20,143 nt of DNA from Bacteroides sp. (GTDB lineage: Bacteria; Bacteroidota; Bacteroidia; Bacteroidales; Bacteroidaceae), in assembly GCA_030529405.1 (NCBI GenBank), contig JAUMWZ010000010.1, positions 1 through 20,143 on the forward strand, in the 5' to 3' direction. Shown here in pieces: positions 1 to 8,014 of the stretch; the first letter of the stretch is position 1, and every line of letters starts with the position of its first letter. The position numbers and the translations under genes are program-made. The notes under the pieces are model-generated. The model was given only the letters and a program-made list of their open reading frames with translations, was not told the DNA's origin and ran no database searches.

Positions 1-3000
1 ATACCATTCATCACTTTAAGATTGAACTTTTGCTTCTTCAGTGATTTAAGTTTTACCCTAAACAGTTCTGCACTACCGTTTATAGTAGCTTTGTTTCCTA
101 AGTTCACAAACGTTGGGTAAAGCACTTTTTCACCATCAGAGTGAAGACGGTCATAAGTCAAATTCTCCATAGTAGACACTACCAAAGGCTCAATACCAAC
201 ATACTTGTATTCCGAAGTGTTATAAGGCAAGGCAAAACCTATGCTGTTTATATTCTTAGCATCTTTAGCAGAAACAAGTAGATAGAACTCTTCTCCCTCC
301 GCAAGATTAGTCTTGCTAGGCTTAACCTCTATAACACCAGCAGGAAGTTCGCTAACATTCGAAGGCACAGCCTCATCTAGTTGAGTAGCAACAATAGATA
401 TATCATAGACATCAATAGCGCCATTACCGTTTATATCTCCTTTGCTTATGTATCCTTCAAAGTCTGAGTCGCCACGACGCAAACCTGTATAGTTCATATA
501 CGAAGTAAGGTCGTTTTGGTCAATCTTCTTATCGTTGTTTATATCTCCTTGTATATAAGTTTCAGTATTAGGCAATTTGAAGATGTACATCTCTCTTCCT
601 GCGCCATAACCGCCTACGGCTTGACTAACCTCTAAGCGTATGTATCGAGCTGACGGATTACCCTCAAACTTGAACTCCTTTATATCGGAATTGCGTTTCC
701 AGCTTACTTCGCCCGCAAACGTCCAATTGTTTCTGTCAAGACTGTAATAAACTTTGGCTTGAAGTATAGTTCCATTTCCTGCATCAAGACGAGGAAGATA
801 GTGGAATTTGTCTAACACATTGACCGCACGAAGGTCTGCCACAACATCGAAAGGAACAGAGTTTTTGCCATAAACTGTATGCCAAATGTCGCCCTTCTCT
901 GCAAAGTCAAACATTCTGCCAATATGACTTCCGCCCTGTGCTAAAGCTGTACTAGTTGCTTTTACACCTTTAATTGCATACTCCAAAGGATTGTTTTTCG
1001 TTCTTACTGTTATCTCTTTCCAGTCAGACTTACCAGACTTGTTTACTGCTCTCAACTTGAGTGTGTAATCAGTTTGAGGTGTAAGCTCATCAAGAAGAAG
1101 CTCACCACGTGTGATAGTTGAGTATATCATACCTTGAAACTCAACTTCGCAGTAGTCTGTGTTAGCAGATTGTTTCCAAGTAGGTTTTATTGTATATGCA
1201 GTTATATCGTATGACTTAACCTCAAAATCCACAGGACTTTCGATAGCACCCTCTTTTACGTTTAACGCATCGAAAGGCTTATACTCGCACTTATCTACAT
1301 AGACAGCAATAGTTGTTTCAAGTGTATTGACACTTTGTAGCTTTATGTGTAACTGTGGAGCAATCTTTTCTATCTTAGAATATGCATTAAGCAACGGCTT
1401 TTCTAAGTATAAGAATGCATTGTCGGTAGATGAAATTTCATCAAGACTATTAACTTCTTTCAGCTTGACACTCTTACCGTTTATCTTTGCTTTAACTGTC
1501 TTAGGGCGCACGGTAGTGTTCACTATGAAATGAGTCTTTTTGTCTGATTTCATAGCTGTATATAATCCGCGAGTTGGTTGTATATAAATTGAAAGTTGAT
1601 TCTTCTTACTTAATTTGGAAGTTATATATGTTTTAGAAAACTGTCCAAGTCTATATGATTCAGTAAGTCCATCATCGTCGTATTCAGTGAATGAAGACTC
1701 TCCGTCAGGATAAAGCTCATATATTCTCAAACCGTTGTCAATCTCGTTAGGATTGTTGTTTGGATTAACCTTAGGAATAATAGCACCCGAACGCACAAAA
1801 ACAGGCAATTTCCATATAGGGCAAGAGATATTATTTATAATTCTTCCACCCTCATACTTCTCGCCAGTTATATAGTCAATCCACACTCCTTTTGGTAAGT
1901 AGATATTGTTACGTATATCGTTTCCGTCAGCATCAGCAGCTGTGTTCTGATATATAGGTGCAACAAGGAAGTCGTCACCATACATAAACTGATATTTAGT
2001 AGCGGTTGAGTAAGTGTATCTATTAGGGTCTGACAAGAACATTGCACGTATTAGAGGCATACCGTCTATAGCTTGTTGAGCATAAGTATATGCATAAGGC
2101 AACAATTCAGACTTTAGTTTTAGGTAGACTCTGTTTATCTCTGTTGCTCTTTCTCCTAAGGCATGAGGATATTTCTCATTAGAACCCCAACCGTCCATAT
2201 TTAGTTGCATCGGAGTGAATGTTTTCCATTGGAAGTCACGAATGTTTACTGCCTCGTGACGTCCACCGAAAATACCGTCCATATCAGAAGATATATTTGG
2301 CTGACCAGATAGCCCCGACCCAATATATGTAGGTATATGGAAACGAATGTATTCCCACTCTCCACCTGTTTGGTCGCCTGTCCATATACCAGCATAGCGT
2401 TGTGTGCCTGCCCAACCATCAAGAGATATGATAAAAGGACGTGCATTGTTGCCATAGTATGGAGTTAGTTGTGCCACGTCTGCAACACCATTTAGTCCGA
2501 AAGAATAGCCCGCTCCTACCCAAGCAACGTCTGTTTTAAGCACACGTACACCTGCATCACGAACCTCTTTAACTATATCTCTCTGCAAAAGTGCGCTTAT
2601 TCCTTCTTTAGGGTGAAGGTCAGATTGTGTCCAAAGTCCTATTTCTACACCCTTAGAACGTGCATAGTCGCCAAAGAGTTTAAGGTTAGCAATGTTTCCT
2701 TCTAATGTTTCTGTTTGTCCATATCCAGCACCATATCCGTCGTTTGGAAGTATCCACCCCAACGGCATATCGTATTTATTGTATCTGTCTATAACAGCGC
2801 GTGCCGAGAATTGATAGTTACCTTTTTCGCCATTTAATGATTCTTTTACTCCACCATTATCTTTTTGGCTTTCTTTGTAACGCTTGCCGTCTTCGAACAT
2901 TATCCCCTTTGCGTCTTCTTTCCAATAATCTCTGTTGTATGCATTAAGGTGTCCTTGATAGAAACCAAACTTAGGAATAAGAACAGGGTGTCCTGTTAGT

Positions 3001-3821
3001 TGATAGAAGTCGTTAAGAAGTCCGACTGGTGTTGTGCTGAACATGAAGAAAGCATCAAGATAGTTTTCTTCGTGAGATAGTTTAACCTCTCCCTTTGTTG
3101 TAGCTCCAAAGTCGTACATACCTTTCTTGAATGTGTGCCACATAACTCCATATCCGGCAGTAGACCAATAGTAAGGAGTTGGCGATGCTACTCCACCATC
3201 TGTCCAGCTATTTTGATTTTCGATAGAGATAATCTTTCCTTTATGAGAAAAACGACCGTTTTGCACGCCTCCACCATAGTAGTATTCGTTTTCGCCTTCG
3301 TTGAAATAAAGTTTCACTCCTTTATTTGTGAACTCAGCAGGACGTATTTCTTGCAACACTGTCTTATTGGTATGAAGGTTGGTCACAGTTAGAGTTACAT
3401 CAGATTTCTTTATCTTCAGTAGCAGACTGTCTGTTTTTATAGACACAAAGCCTTGTTCGTCTGTAACAGATAATTGTTTCACTTGCTTTCTCGGTGTATT
3501 TACCAAGATTTTTGCCTCTGGTTTAGCTTTCGGCTCTCTGACTATCCCTCCCTGATTGTCTTGGAATAGTCTGAAAATATTTTCTCCATAGAAGTCAATA
3601 GTCCTTCTATTACCGTCAGAAAGTATCAATTCCACTGTCGTTGGATTTATACTTACAACTGAATGTAAACTAACTACACTTTGTGTCTTAACTGTATTTA
3701 CTTTACTTTCAATTTCTATACGGTTTGCAAACGCATTATTATAGAAAGAAAAAGAAGCTATTAGCAGACAAGACGAAAGAGCTAAACTCTTTTTTAATTG
3801 GTTGCTTGTTCTTAGTTTCAT
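1..3821 (-). CDS. Secreted multimodular GH31 glycosidase, probably alpha-N-acetylgalactosaminidase type (3' end outside window)
   Basis: The frame is open from an ATG at 3821 to the left edge: 1273 codons with no stop, so the C-terminus is missing. Residues 1-33 form a signal peptide (basic start, hydrophobic core, NAFA). An N-terminal beta domain is followed by a GH31 barrel at about 275-580. The predicted nucleophile is D431 in KTDVAWVGAG and the acid/base is D483 in RYAGIWTGDQ. A C-terminal beta region with a DUF5110-like part (YPDGESSFTEYDDDG) follows. Then come an Fn3 domain (about 866-940), an F5/8 type C domain (945-1083), a dockerin-like pair of calcium loops (DINNDKKIDQND near 1091 and DINGNGAIDVYD near 1128), and a cohesin-like beta domain from about 1159. 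The KTDVAWVGAGYSFGLNG motif resembles, from memory, GH31 alpha-GalNAcases acting on mucin-type O-glycans; alpha-glucosidase or alpha-xylosidase activity is the alternative. It probably acts in the periplasm or at the cell surface. It begins 5 bases after the mutL stop, with no clear Shine-Dalgarno. Confidence 0.88.
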   Translation of the reverse strand, partial: MKLRTSNQLKKSLALSSCLLIASFSFYNNAFANRIEIESKVNTVKTQSVVSLHSVVSINPTTVELILSDGNRRTIDFYGENIFRLFQDNQGGIVREPKAKPEAKILVNTPRKQVKQLSVTDEQGFVSIKTDSLLLKIKKSDVTLTVTNLHTNKTVLQEIRPAEFTNKGVKLYFNEGENEYYYGGGVQNGRFSHKGKIISIENQNSWTDGGVASPTPYYWSTAGYGVMWHTFKKGMYDFGATTKGEVKLSHEENYLDAFFMFSTTPVGLLNDFYQLTGHPVLIPKFGFYQGHLNAYNRDYWKEDAKGIMFEDGKRYKESQKDNGGVKESLNGEKGNYQFSARAVIDRYNKYDMPLGWILPNDGYGAGYGQTETLEGNIANLKLFGDYARSKGVEIGLWTQSDLHPKEGISALLQRDIVKEVRDAGVRVLKTDVAWVGAGYSFGLNGVADVAQLTPYYGNNARPFIISLDGWAGTQRYAGIWTGDQTGGEWEYIRFHIPTYIGSGLSGQPNISSDMDGIFGGRHEAVNIRDFQWKTFTPMQLNMDGWGSNEKYPHALGERATEINRVYLKLKSELLPYAYTYAQQAIDGMPLIRAMFLSDPNRYTYSTATKYQFMYGDDFLVAPIYQNTAADADGNDIRNNIYLPKGVWIDYITGEKYEGGRIINNISCPIWKLPVFVRSGAIIPKVNPNNNPNEIDNGLRIYELYPDGESSFTEYDDDGLTESYRLGQFSKTYITSKLSKKNQLSIYIQPTRGLYTAMKSDKKTHFIVNTTVRPKTVKAKINGKSVKLKEVNSLDEISSTDNAFLYLEKPLLNAYSKIEKIAPQLHIKLQSVNTLETTIAVYVDKCEYKPFDALNVKEGAIESPVDFEVKSYDITAYTIKPTWKQSANTDYCEVEFQGMIYSTITRGELLLDELTPQTDYTLKLRAVNKSGKSDWKEITVRTKNNPLEYAIKGVKATSTALAQGGSHIGRMFDFAEKGDIWHTVYGKNSVPFDVVADLRAVNVLDKFHYLPRLDAGNGTILQAKVYYSLDRNNWTFAGEVSWKRNSDIKEFKFEGNPSARYIRLEVSQAVGGYGAGREMYIFKLPNTETYIQGDINNDKKIDQNDLTSYMNYTGLRRGDSDFEGYISKGDINGNGAIDVYDISIVATQLDEAVPSNVSELPAGVIEVKPSKTNLAEGEEFYLLVSAKDAKNINSIGFALPYNTSEYKYVGIEPLVVSTMENLTYDRLHSDGEKVLYPTFVNLGNKATINGSAELFRVKLKSLKKQKFNLKVMNG

Positions 3822-3826
3822 ATTTA

Positions 3827-5722
3827 TTATTTGAATAGTTTTTCTATTTCATCTTCCTTTATGGTAGATATGATTGTTTTTCCGTCGGGTGTATAGCTTG
3901 GTTCTGTGCAGGCAAATAGCTTATCAAGAATATTCTGCATTTCTTCGGCATTGAGATAACGTCCGTAGAATATGGCAGAATTGCGTGCAAGAGTGAGTGC
4001 CAATTCAGACTGCAACTCCTCCTTAACATCGCTACCTTTGTCTACTGCATCGGCTACCATTTGTTTAACTACATTTACAGGGTTGATTTCTCCTATACCA
4101 GAAGGTACGGCAGATATAGAATAACTGCCACCGCCTAAGTTTGTAAGCTCAAACCCCAAAGAAGTAAAGTCGTCTTCAAGGCTTTCGAGTATGGCAACTT
4201 CTGATGACGAAAGCTGAACTATTTCAGGGAATAGCACCTTTTGAGATATACCTTGGTTGTTTTTTATATGAGATAGATACATATCATATAGTATCCTTGT
4301 GTGTGCACGATGCTGATCTATTATCATAAGTCCAGACTTTACAGACGTAAGAATATACTTACCTTTGAAATGAAGATTAGTATTCGCATTTTTAATCATT
4401 TCATCGTCTGCATACAAAGACTGTTGAGTGTCCTCGTCAGAATTAAACTTACTGCCACCGTCTGTGTTGAATGGCAAATCTAAAGCATCAGAATATGGTT
4501 CGTCTTGATGCTCAATCTTAGCCCTAGATATGTTTGAGTAGATGCTTTCCCAATCAATATTCGAAGATGAATCTCTACCTCCTCCGCCTCTTGAATAACT
4601 TGAAGAAGAAGTACTCTTAAAAGGATTGTAGTCCGGATTATAGTGTACCTTAGGCGGAGCAAAATATTGCTCATTAGTTATAGGAGGTATTTCTGGCATA
4701 TCAGCAGTATCGAAATCAATAGAAGGCATAATACTAAACTTGCCTAAGCTTTCTTTCACTGTCGAAGAAAGTATCTGCCAAATGCTTTGCTCGTTTTCAA
4801 ACTTTATCTCTGTTTTGGTTGGGTGTATGTTCACATCTATGGTAGATGGCTCTACCTCCATATATAAGAAGTAAGAAATCTGTTCTCCTACAGGTATGAT
4901 GTGTTCATAAGCATCGGTTATGGCACGATGAAAATAAGGGTGTTTCATATATCTTCCGTTTATGAAGAAATATTGATGATACCCTTTTTTACGGGCTGCT
5001 TCGGGTTTGGCAATATATCCTTTTATCTTTATGATAGAAGTATCTACTTCCACTTCAAGAAGTTGTTGGCTGAGTTTCTTACCAAAAACATCTGCAATTC
5101 TATGTCGCAAAGTAGACGCAGGGAGGTTATATACGCAAGTATTATTGCTATTTAACGAGAAAGACACATTAGGATTTACAAGAACAATGCGCTCAAACTC
5201 GGTAATGATATTCTTCAATTCTGTTGAATCAGACTTTAGAAACTTTCTTCGTGCAGGAACGTTGAAAAACAAATTCTTTATCATAAAGTTGCTACCCGTA
5301 GGACAAGAAACATATTCTTGACCTATAACCTTAGAGCCTTCTATAACCACTTTGGTACCAACTTCATCTTCTTGCATCTTTGTTTTAAGCTCAACCTGTG
5401 CAACAGCGGCAATAGATGCAAGTGCCTCGCCACGAAAACCCATCGTTGTGAGTGAGAACAAATCGGACGCACTTCGTATTTTAGATGTAGCATGACGTTC
5501 AAATGCTAAGCGTGCATCTACTTCTGACATTCCTTTACCGTCATCTATCACTTGTATCAACTCCCTACCCGATTCAGAAACAACAACATTTATGTTGTTC
5601 GCACCAGCATCTATCGAGTTTTCCACAAGCTCTTTTATCACAGACGAAGGTCGTTGTATAACTTCGCCCGCTGCTATTTGATTTGCCACCGAATCTGGCA
5701 ATAAATTTATCACATCTTTCAT
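3827..5722 (-). CDS. mutL: DNA mismatch repair protein MutL
   Basis: A 631-residue MutL, the ATP-dependent link between MutS mismatch recognition and downstream excision. The N-terminal GHKL ATPase is complete: ELVENSIDAGA with E31 and N35, DDGKGM at 60-65, and GFRGEAL at 95-101, matching the positions in well-studied MutL proteins. A low-complexity Ser/Gly-rich linker around residues 370-420 precedes the C-terminal dimerisation domain. That domain reads DQHRAHTRILYD (from D469) where endonuclease-type MutL carries DQHA(X)2E(X)4E, and the end has TPDGK where those proteins have a Cys-Pro-His type motif. The classical metal-dependent nicking site is therefore not evident. The start is supported by the conserved N-terminus. 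The upstream gap carries a 22-bp repeat array that begins 51 bases from the ATG. The GH31 gene follows within 5 bases, so the two may be cotranscribed. Confidence 0.97.
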   Translation of the reverse strand: MKDVINLLPDSVANQIAAGEVIQRPSSVIKELVENSIDAGANNINVVVSESGRELIQVIDDGKGMSEVDARLAFERHATSKIRSASDLFSLTTMGFRGEALASIAAVAQVELKTKMQEDEVGTKVVIEGSKVIGQEYVSCPTGSNFMIKNLFFNVPARRKFLKSDSTELKNIITEFERIVLVNPNVSFSLNSNNTCVYNLPASTLRHRIADVFGKKLSQQLLEVEVDTSIIKIKGYIAKPEAARKKGYHQYFFINGRYMKHPYFHRAITDAYEHIIPVGEQISYFLYMEVEPSTIDVNIHPTKTEIKFENEQSIWQILSSTVKESLGKFSIMPSIDFDTADMPEIPPITNEQYFAPPKVHYNPDYNPFKSTSSSSYSRGGGGRDSSSNIDWESIYSNISRAKIEHQDEPYSDALDLPFNTDGGSKFNSDEDTQQSLYADDEMIKNANTNLHFKGKYILTSVKSGLMIIDQHRAHTRILYDMYLSHIKNNQGISQKVLFPEIVQLSSSEVAILESLEDDFTSLGFELTNLGGGSYSISAVPSGIGEINPVNVVKQMVADAVDKGSDVKEELQSELALTLARNSAIFYGRYLNAEEMQNILDKLFACTEPSYTPDGKTIISTIKEDEIEKLFK

Positions 5723-6032
5723 ACCTATAACAGTCTGAATAATATCATATTACAAACAAACTCTCATATCTTGAACACAAACCATATATGCTTGACATAC
5801 AAACAATATATACTTTATTTGTAAACAATATACAATCAACTTGCAAAATATATACAGTTTGCAACAAAACTGAGTCAATCAAAATTAAACCTGTTTTTAC
5901 TCACGATTTGTAAAGTTATAACAAAACGTGCGCAATGAACAGAATATAAAAATAGGCTAATTAGTAATTGAGAAAAAACAATGCTTCGAGGCAAAGTTTA
6001 GCAATAACTCATATCACACTGAAAAACTATAA
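5723..6032. other. 310-bp intergenic region between mutL and the small membrane protein gene
   Basis: No credible gene is visible here. The half nearest mutL holds repeat array 1 (5774-5861) and a degenerate 25-base unit in front of it (5749-5773). The other half (5862-6032) is AT-rich. The mutL promoter must lie in this gap if mutL is not read through from upstream; I find no exact TAnnTTTG box on the minus strand. No convincing terminator closes the upstream operon. Confidence 0.7.
5774..5861 (+). repeat. 22-bp tandem repeat array 1 (four units)
   Basis: Four contiguous 22-base units start at 5774, 5796, 5818 and 5840. The fifth base of each starts the core (CAAACCATATA, CAAACAATATA, TAAACAATATA, CAAAATATATA). 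The last unit ends ATACAGTTTG and runs into CAA, forming a perfect 7-base inverted repeat, TTGCAAA (5841-5847) and TTTGCAA (5858-5864), around ATATATACAG. A degenerate 25-base unit may precede at 5749-5773. Units are related but not identical, and there are no spacers. Confidence 0.8.
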
Positions 6033-6341
6033 TCAAAATGAGATTTGCCAACTTCCAGTAGATATGTAATACCACAGATAGAGCAAAGCCAATATAATCA
6101 ACACAATAATAATAGCCGACATAGGTTTGCGACCACTATCTTTTCTCCTTTTAAGGTGCTTAGTTTGGTCTACAATCTTACCTCGTACATCTTCAGGAGA
6201 AAACTCTTTTGGAGGCAACACACCTAACTCACGCTTTATGTCTTCCTCTCTTTTCTTTAGTTTTTCCTTGCGCTCATCTACATATATATATTGATGATTG
6301 AATCGCCTAGGCTTTCTCATCGTATTAAATAAAAATCCCAT
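6033..6341 (-). CDS. Small single-span membrane protein, unknown function
   Basis: A 102-residue protein that I recognise only as the kind of short membrane protein found between OstA-like genes and mutL in Bacteroidetes. The first 70 residues are highly charged, with a probable coiled or helical stretch (DERKEKLKKREEDIKREL, 22-39) and a basic KHLKRRKDSGRK segment. One strongly hydrophobic span covers about 74-93, followed by a short tail (STGSWQISF). The charge pattern suggests a cytoplasmic N-terminus and a tail-anchored topology. The start lies 2 bases after the OstA-like stop, consistent with translational coupling; an internal Met at residue 8 is an alternative start. No catalytic motif is visible. 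A role in envelope assembly is inferred from neighbours only. Confidence 0.8.
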   Translation of the reverse strand: MGFLFNTMRKPRRFNHQYIYVDERKEKLKKREEDIKRELGVLPPKEFSPEDVRGKIVDQTKHLKRRKDSGRKPMSAIIIVLIILALLYLWYYISTGSWQISF

Positions 6342-6343
6342 AG

Positions 6344-7996
6344 CTATCTCATATCTATTAGTTTGCGTTTGTCTTTCTTCACTCTAGTTGTGCGTGTAGG
6401 TTTAATGGTCTCGTCTTCTTTCTTACCTATCCAGTTGAATATATCATTTCTGCTTTTGGGGCGTATATAGTCAAGCCACACAAAAGACGGAAGTTTGAGC
6501 TTGTCTGATGGTATTTGCTCCATAGGATACATAACACCATTAGCGGGACCAATAAACATTCCCTTATCCATCTTTCTGTCTTTTATATAAATATGTAGCA
6601 AACTGCCCTCGCCAACATTAAAGCCAATAAAACTACCGTCATTCTCTATCGGATAAAATCTTACCAAAACATTTCCTTGCACTTCTACCCTCTTCATCTC
6701 GCCATTCTCAAAGAAAGAATACATATCCTTTCCCGAAATCTGATTGTAAGTAATGGAGTCTAGCTGTTCAACAGCTAATGCCTGATTGGCAATATGCACT
6801 TTGTTTATGGTAGAATCTTTCATGAAAATCTTAATCTCCTCACCTAGCAACTGCTGATTGTTATTCCACAAAACAGGGTCTTTATACATTGTCATGCAAG
6901 AGTCCTTAGAGTTGTAGAGCAGTGAGTCGCAAGCACCTTGAATATCTAATCTGTATATCCTTACCTTATGATAAGCTCGCATCTCTCTGTATAGAGAATC
7001 AGTTTTAAGATTATATGAAATAAGTTTTAGAGTGTCTGCATGCATGTACAGACTGTCTTTTTGAGAATAATCAATAGCGACTGCTTTGTCGGTGGCAAAA
7101 GCATAGTCAGTCTTTTCATTATAGAAACAGTAGTCGCCAACCAACATGTGCTTAGACTTAAAATCTACCATCTCAATATTATAAAACGCCTCACCATAGC
7201 CCTTCTTTCTATCATAGTATAGACTATCACCAGTCATAGTTTTCTCCTTATTTGTCAATACTGAACGATCAAGAAGTTCTGCAACATCGGTAAGAGTATT
7301 ATAATATCCTCGCTCAGAATATATATTGTTATCATCACTGACAATATTAGATGGACCTAAGATATTAGCAATCTTGGTGTCAGTGTTATATCTGAGAGTG
7401 TCAGAGTTTAGTACATATTTAGGATTAGTTAGCTTAACATCATGGTTGAAAGAAGACACCTTAGTTACAGGACTATATTCACCCCACTCCGAAGTAAGAA
7501 CGTTATCGCCATCAATCAATGTTCCTCCAGCAAAGTAATATCCTAAGTTCAAATATCTGTCATAGTTCAAACTGTCGGTAGTTAGTTCTGTTGCCTTGTT
7601 TATCAATCTCACATTATGTCTTAATTCAGCTATCTGAGTTTCTCCGCTGTAATAAAGCAAGTCGCTATATATAAATAACGTATCTCCTTGTTCCATACGA
7701 ACGTTATTGAAAGCCCTAACAGAATTCGTCTTTTCGTAGACTAACGCACTGTCACAGTACATATACATACTGTCGTGTCTAAGCTTAACGTTGCCGACAA
7801 GTATCTGCACATCAGGCAAATTCTTACGGTCTATTCTTCCTTCATCAGCATGGATAAGATACACTTTCTGTTTCTTTTCCTTCTGTTTTATATCGTCATT
7901 ATTTGCCGTAAGATATAATATACCAAACAGGCACAGAATGATTATCATGAACCATCTGTGCCCATCAGATTTTATTTCTGTTTTGTTTTTAGGCAT
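6344..7996 (-). CDS. OstA/LptA-like lipopolysaccharide transport protein
   Basis: A 550-residue protein with a short cytoplasmic N-terminus and one hydrophobic segment (about 15-31) that is an uncleaved anchor or signal sequence. The rest is a long run of short beta-strand repeats of the type 'SDxLxY', 'DSLYYD', 'ADTLKL' and 'CDSLLYN', typical of the OstA/LptA beta-jellyroll that forms the periplasmic bridge for lipopolysaccharide. The length exceeds a bare LptA and fits the extended Bacteroidetes OstA-like family. The C-terminus is basic (RVKKDKRK). It starts 18 bases after the SurA-like gene and ends 2 bases before the small membrane gene, so cotranscription is likely. Its role in LPS export is a family inference; a full LptD barrel is not present. 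Confidence 0.85.
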   Translation of the reverse strand: MPKNKTEIKSDGHRWFMIIILCLFGILYLTANNDDIKQKEKKQKVYLIHADEGRIDRKNLPDVQILVGNVKLRHDSMYMYCDSALVYEKTNSVRAFNNVRMEQGDTLFIYSDLLYYSGETQIAELRHNVRLINKATELTTDSLNYDRYLNLGYYFAGGTLIDGDNVLTSEWGEYSPVTKVSSFNHDVKLTNPKYVLNSDTLRYNTDTKIANILGPSNIVSDDNNIYSERGYYNTLTDVAELLDRSVLTNKEKTMTGDSLYYDRKKGYGEAFYNIEMVDFKSKHMLVGDYCFYNEKTDYAFATDKAVAIDYSQKDSLYMHADTLKLISYNLKTDSLYREMRAYHKVRIYRLDIQGACDSLLYNSKDSCMTMYKDPVLWNNNQQLLGEEIKIFMKDSTINKVHIANQALAVEQLDSITYNQISGKDMYSFFENGEMKRVEVQGNVLVRFYPIENDGSFIGFNVGEGSLLHIYIKDRKMDKGMFIGPANGVMYPMEQIPSDKLKLPSFVWLDYIRPKSRNDIFNWIGKKEDETIKPTRTTRVKKDKRKLIDMR

Positions 7997-8014
7997 ACAA
8001 TATTTAATATGATA

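Noticed and set aside
5970..6032. Terminator after the small membrane protein gene
   Set aside because: A T-run exists on the minus strand (TTGTTTTTTC), but the bases before it give at most a 4-bp stem.
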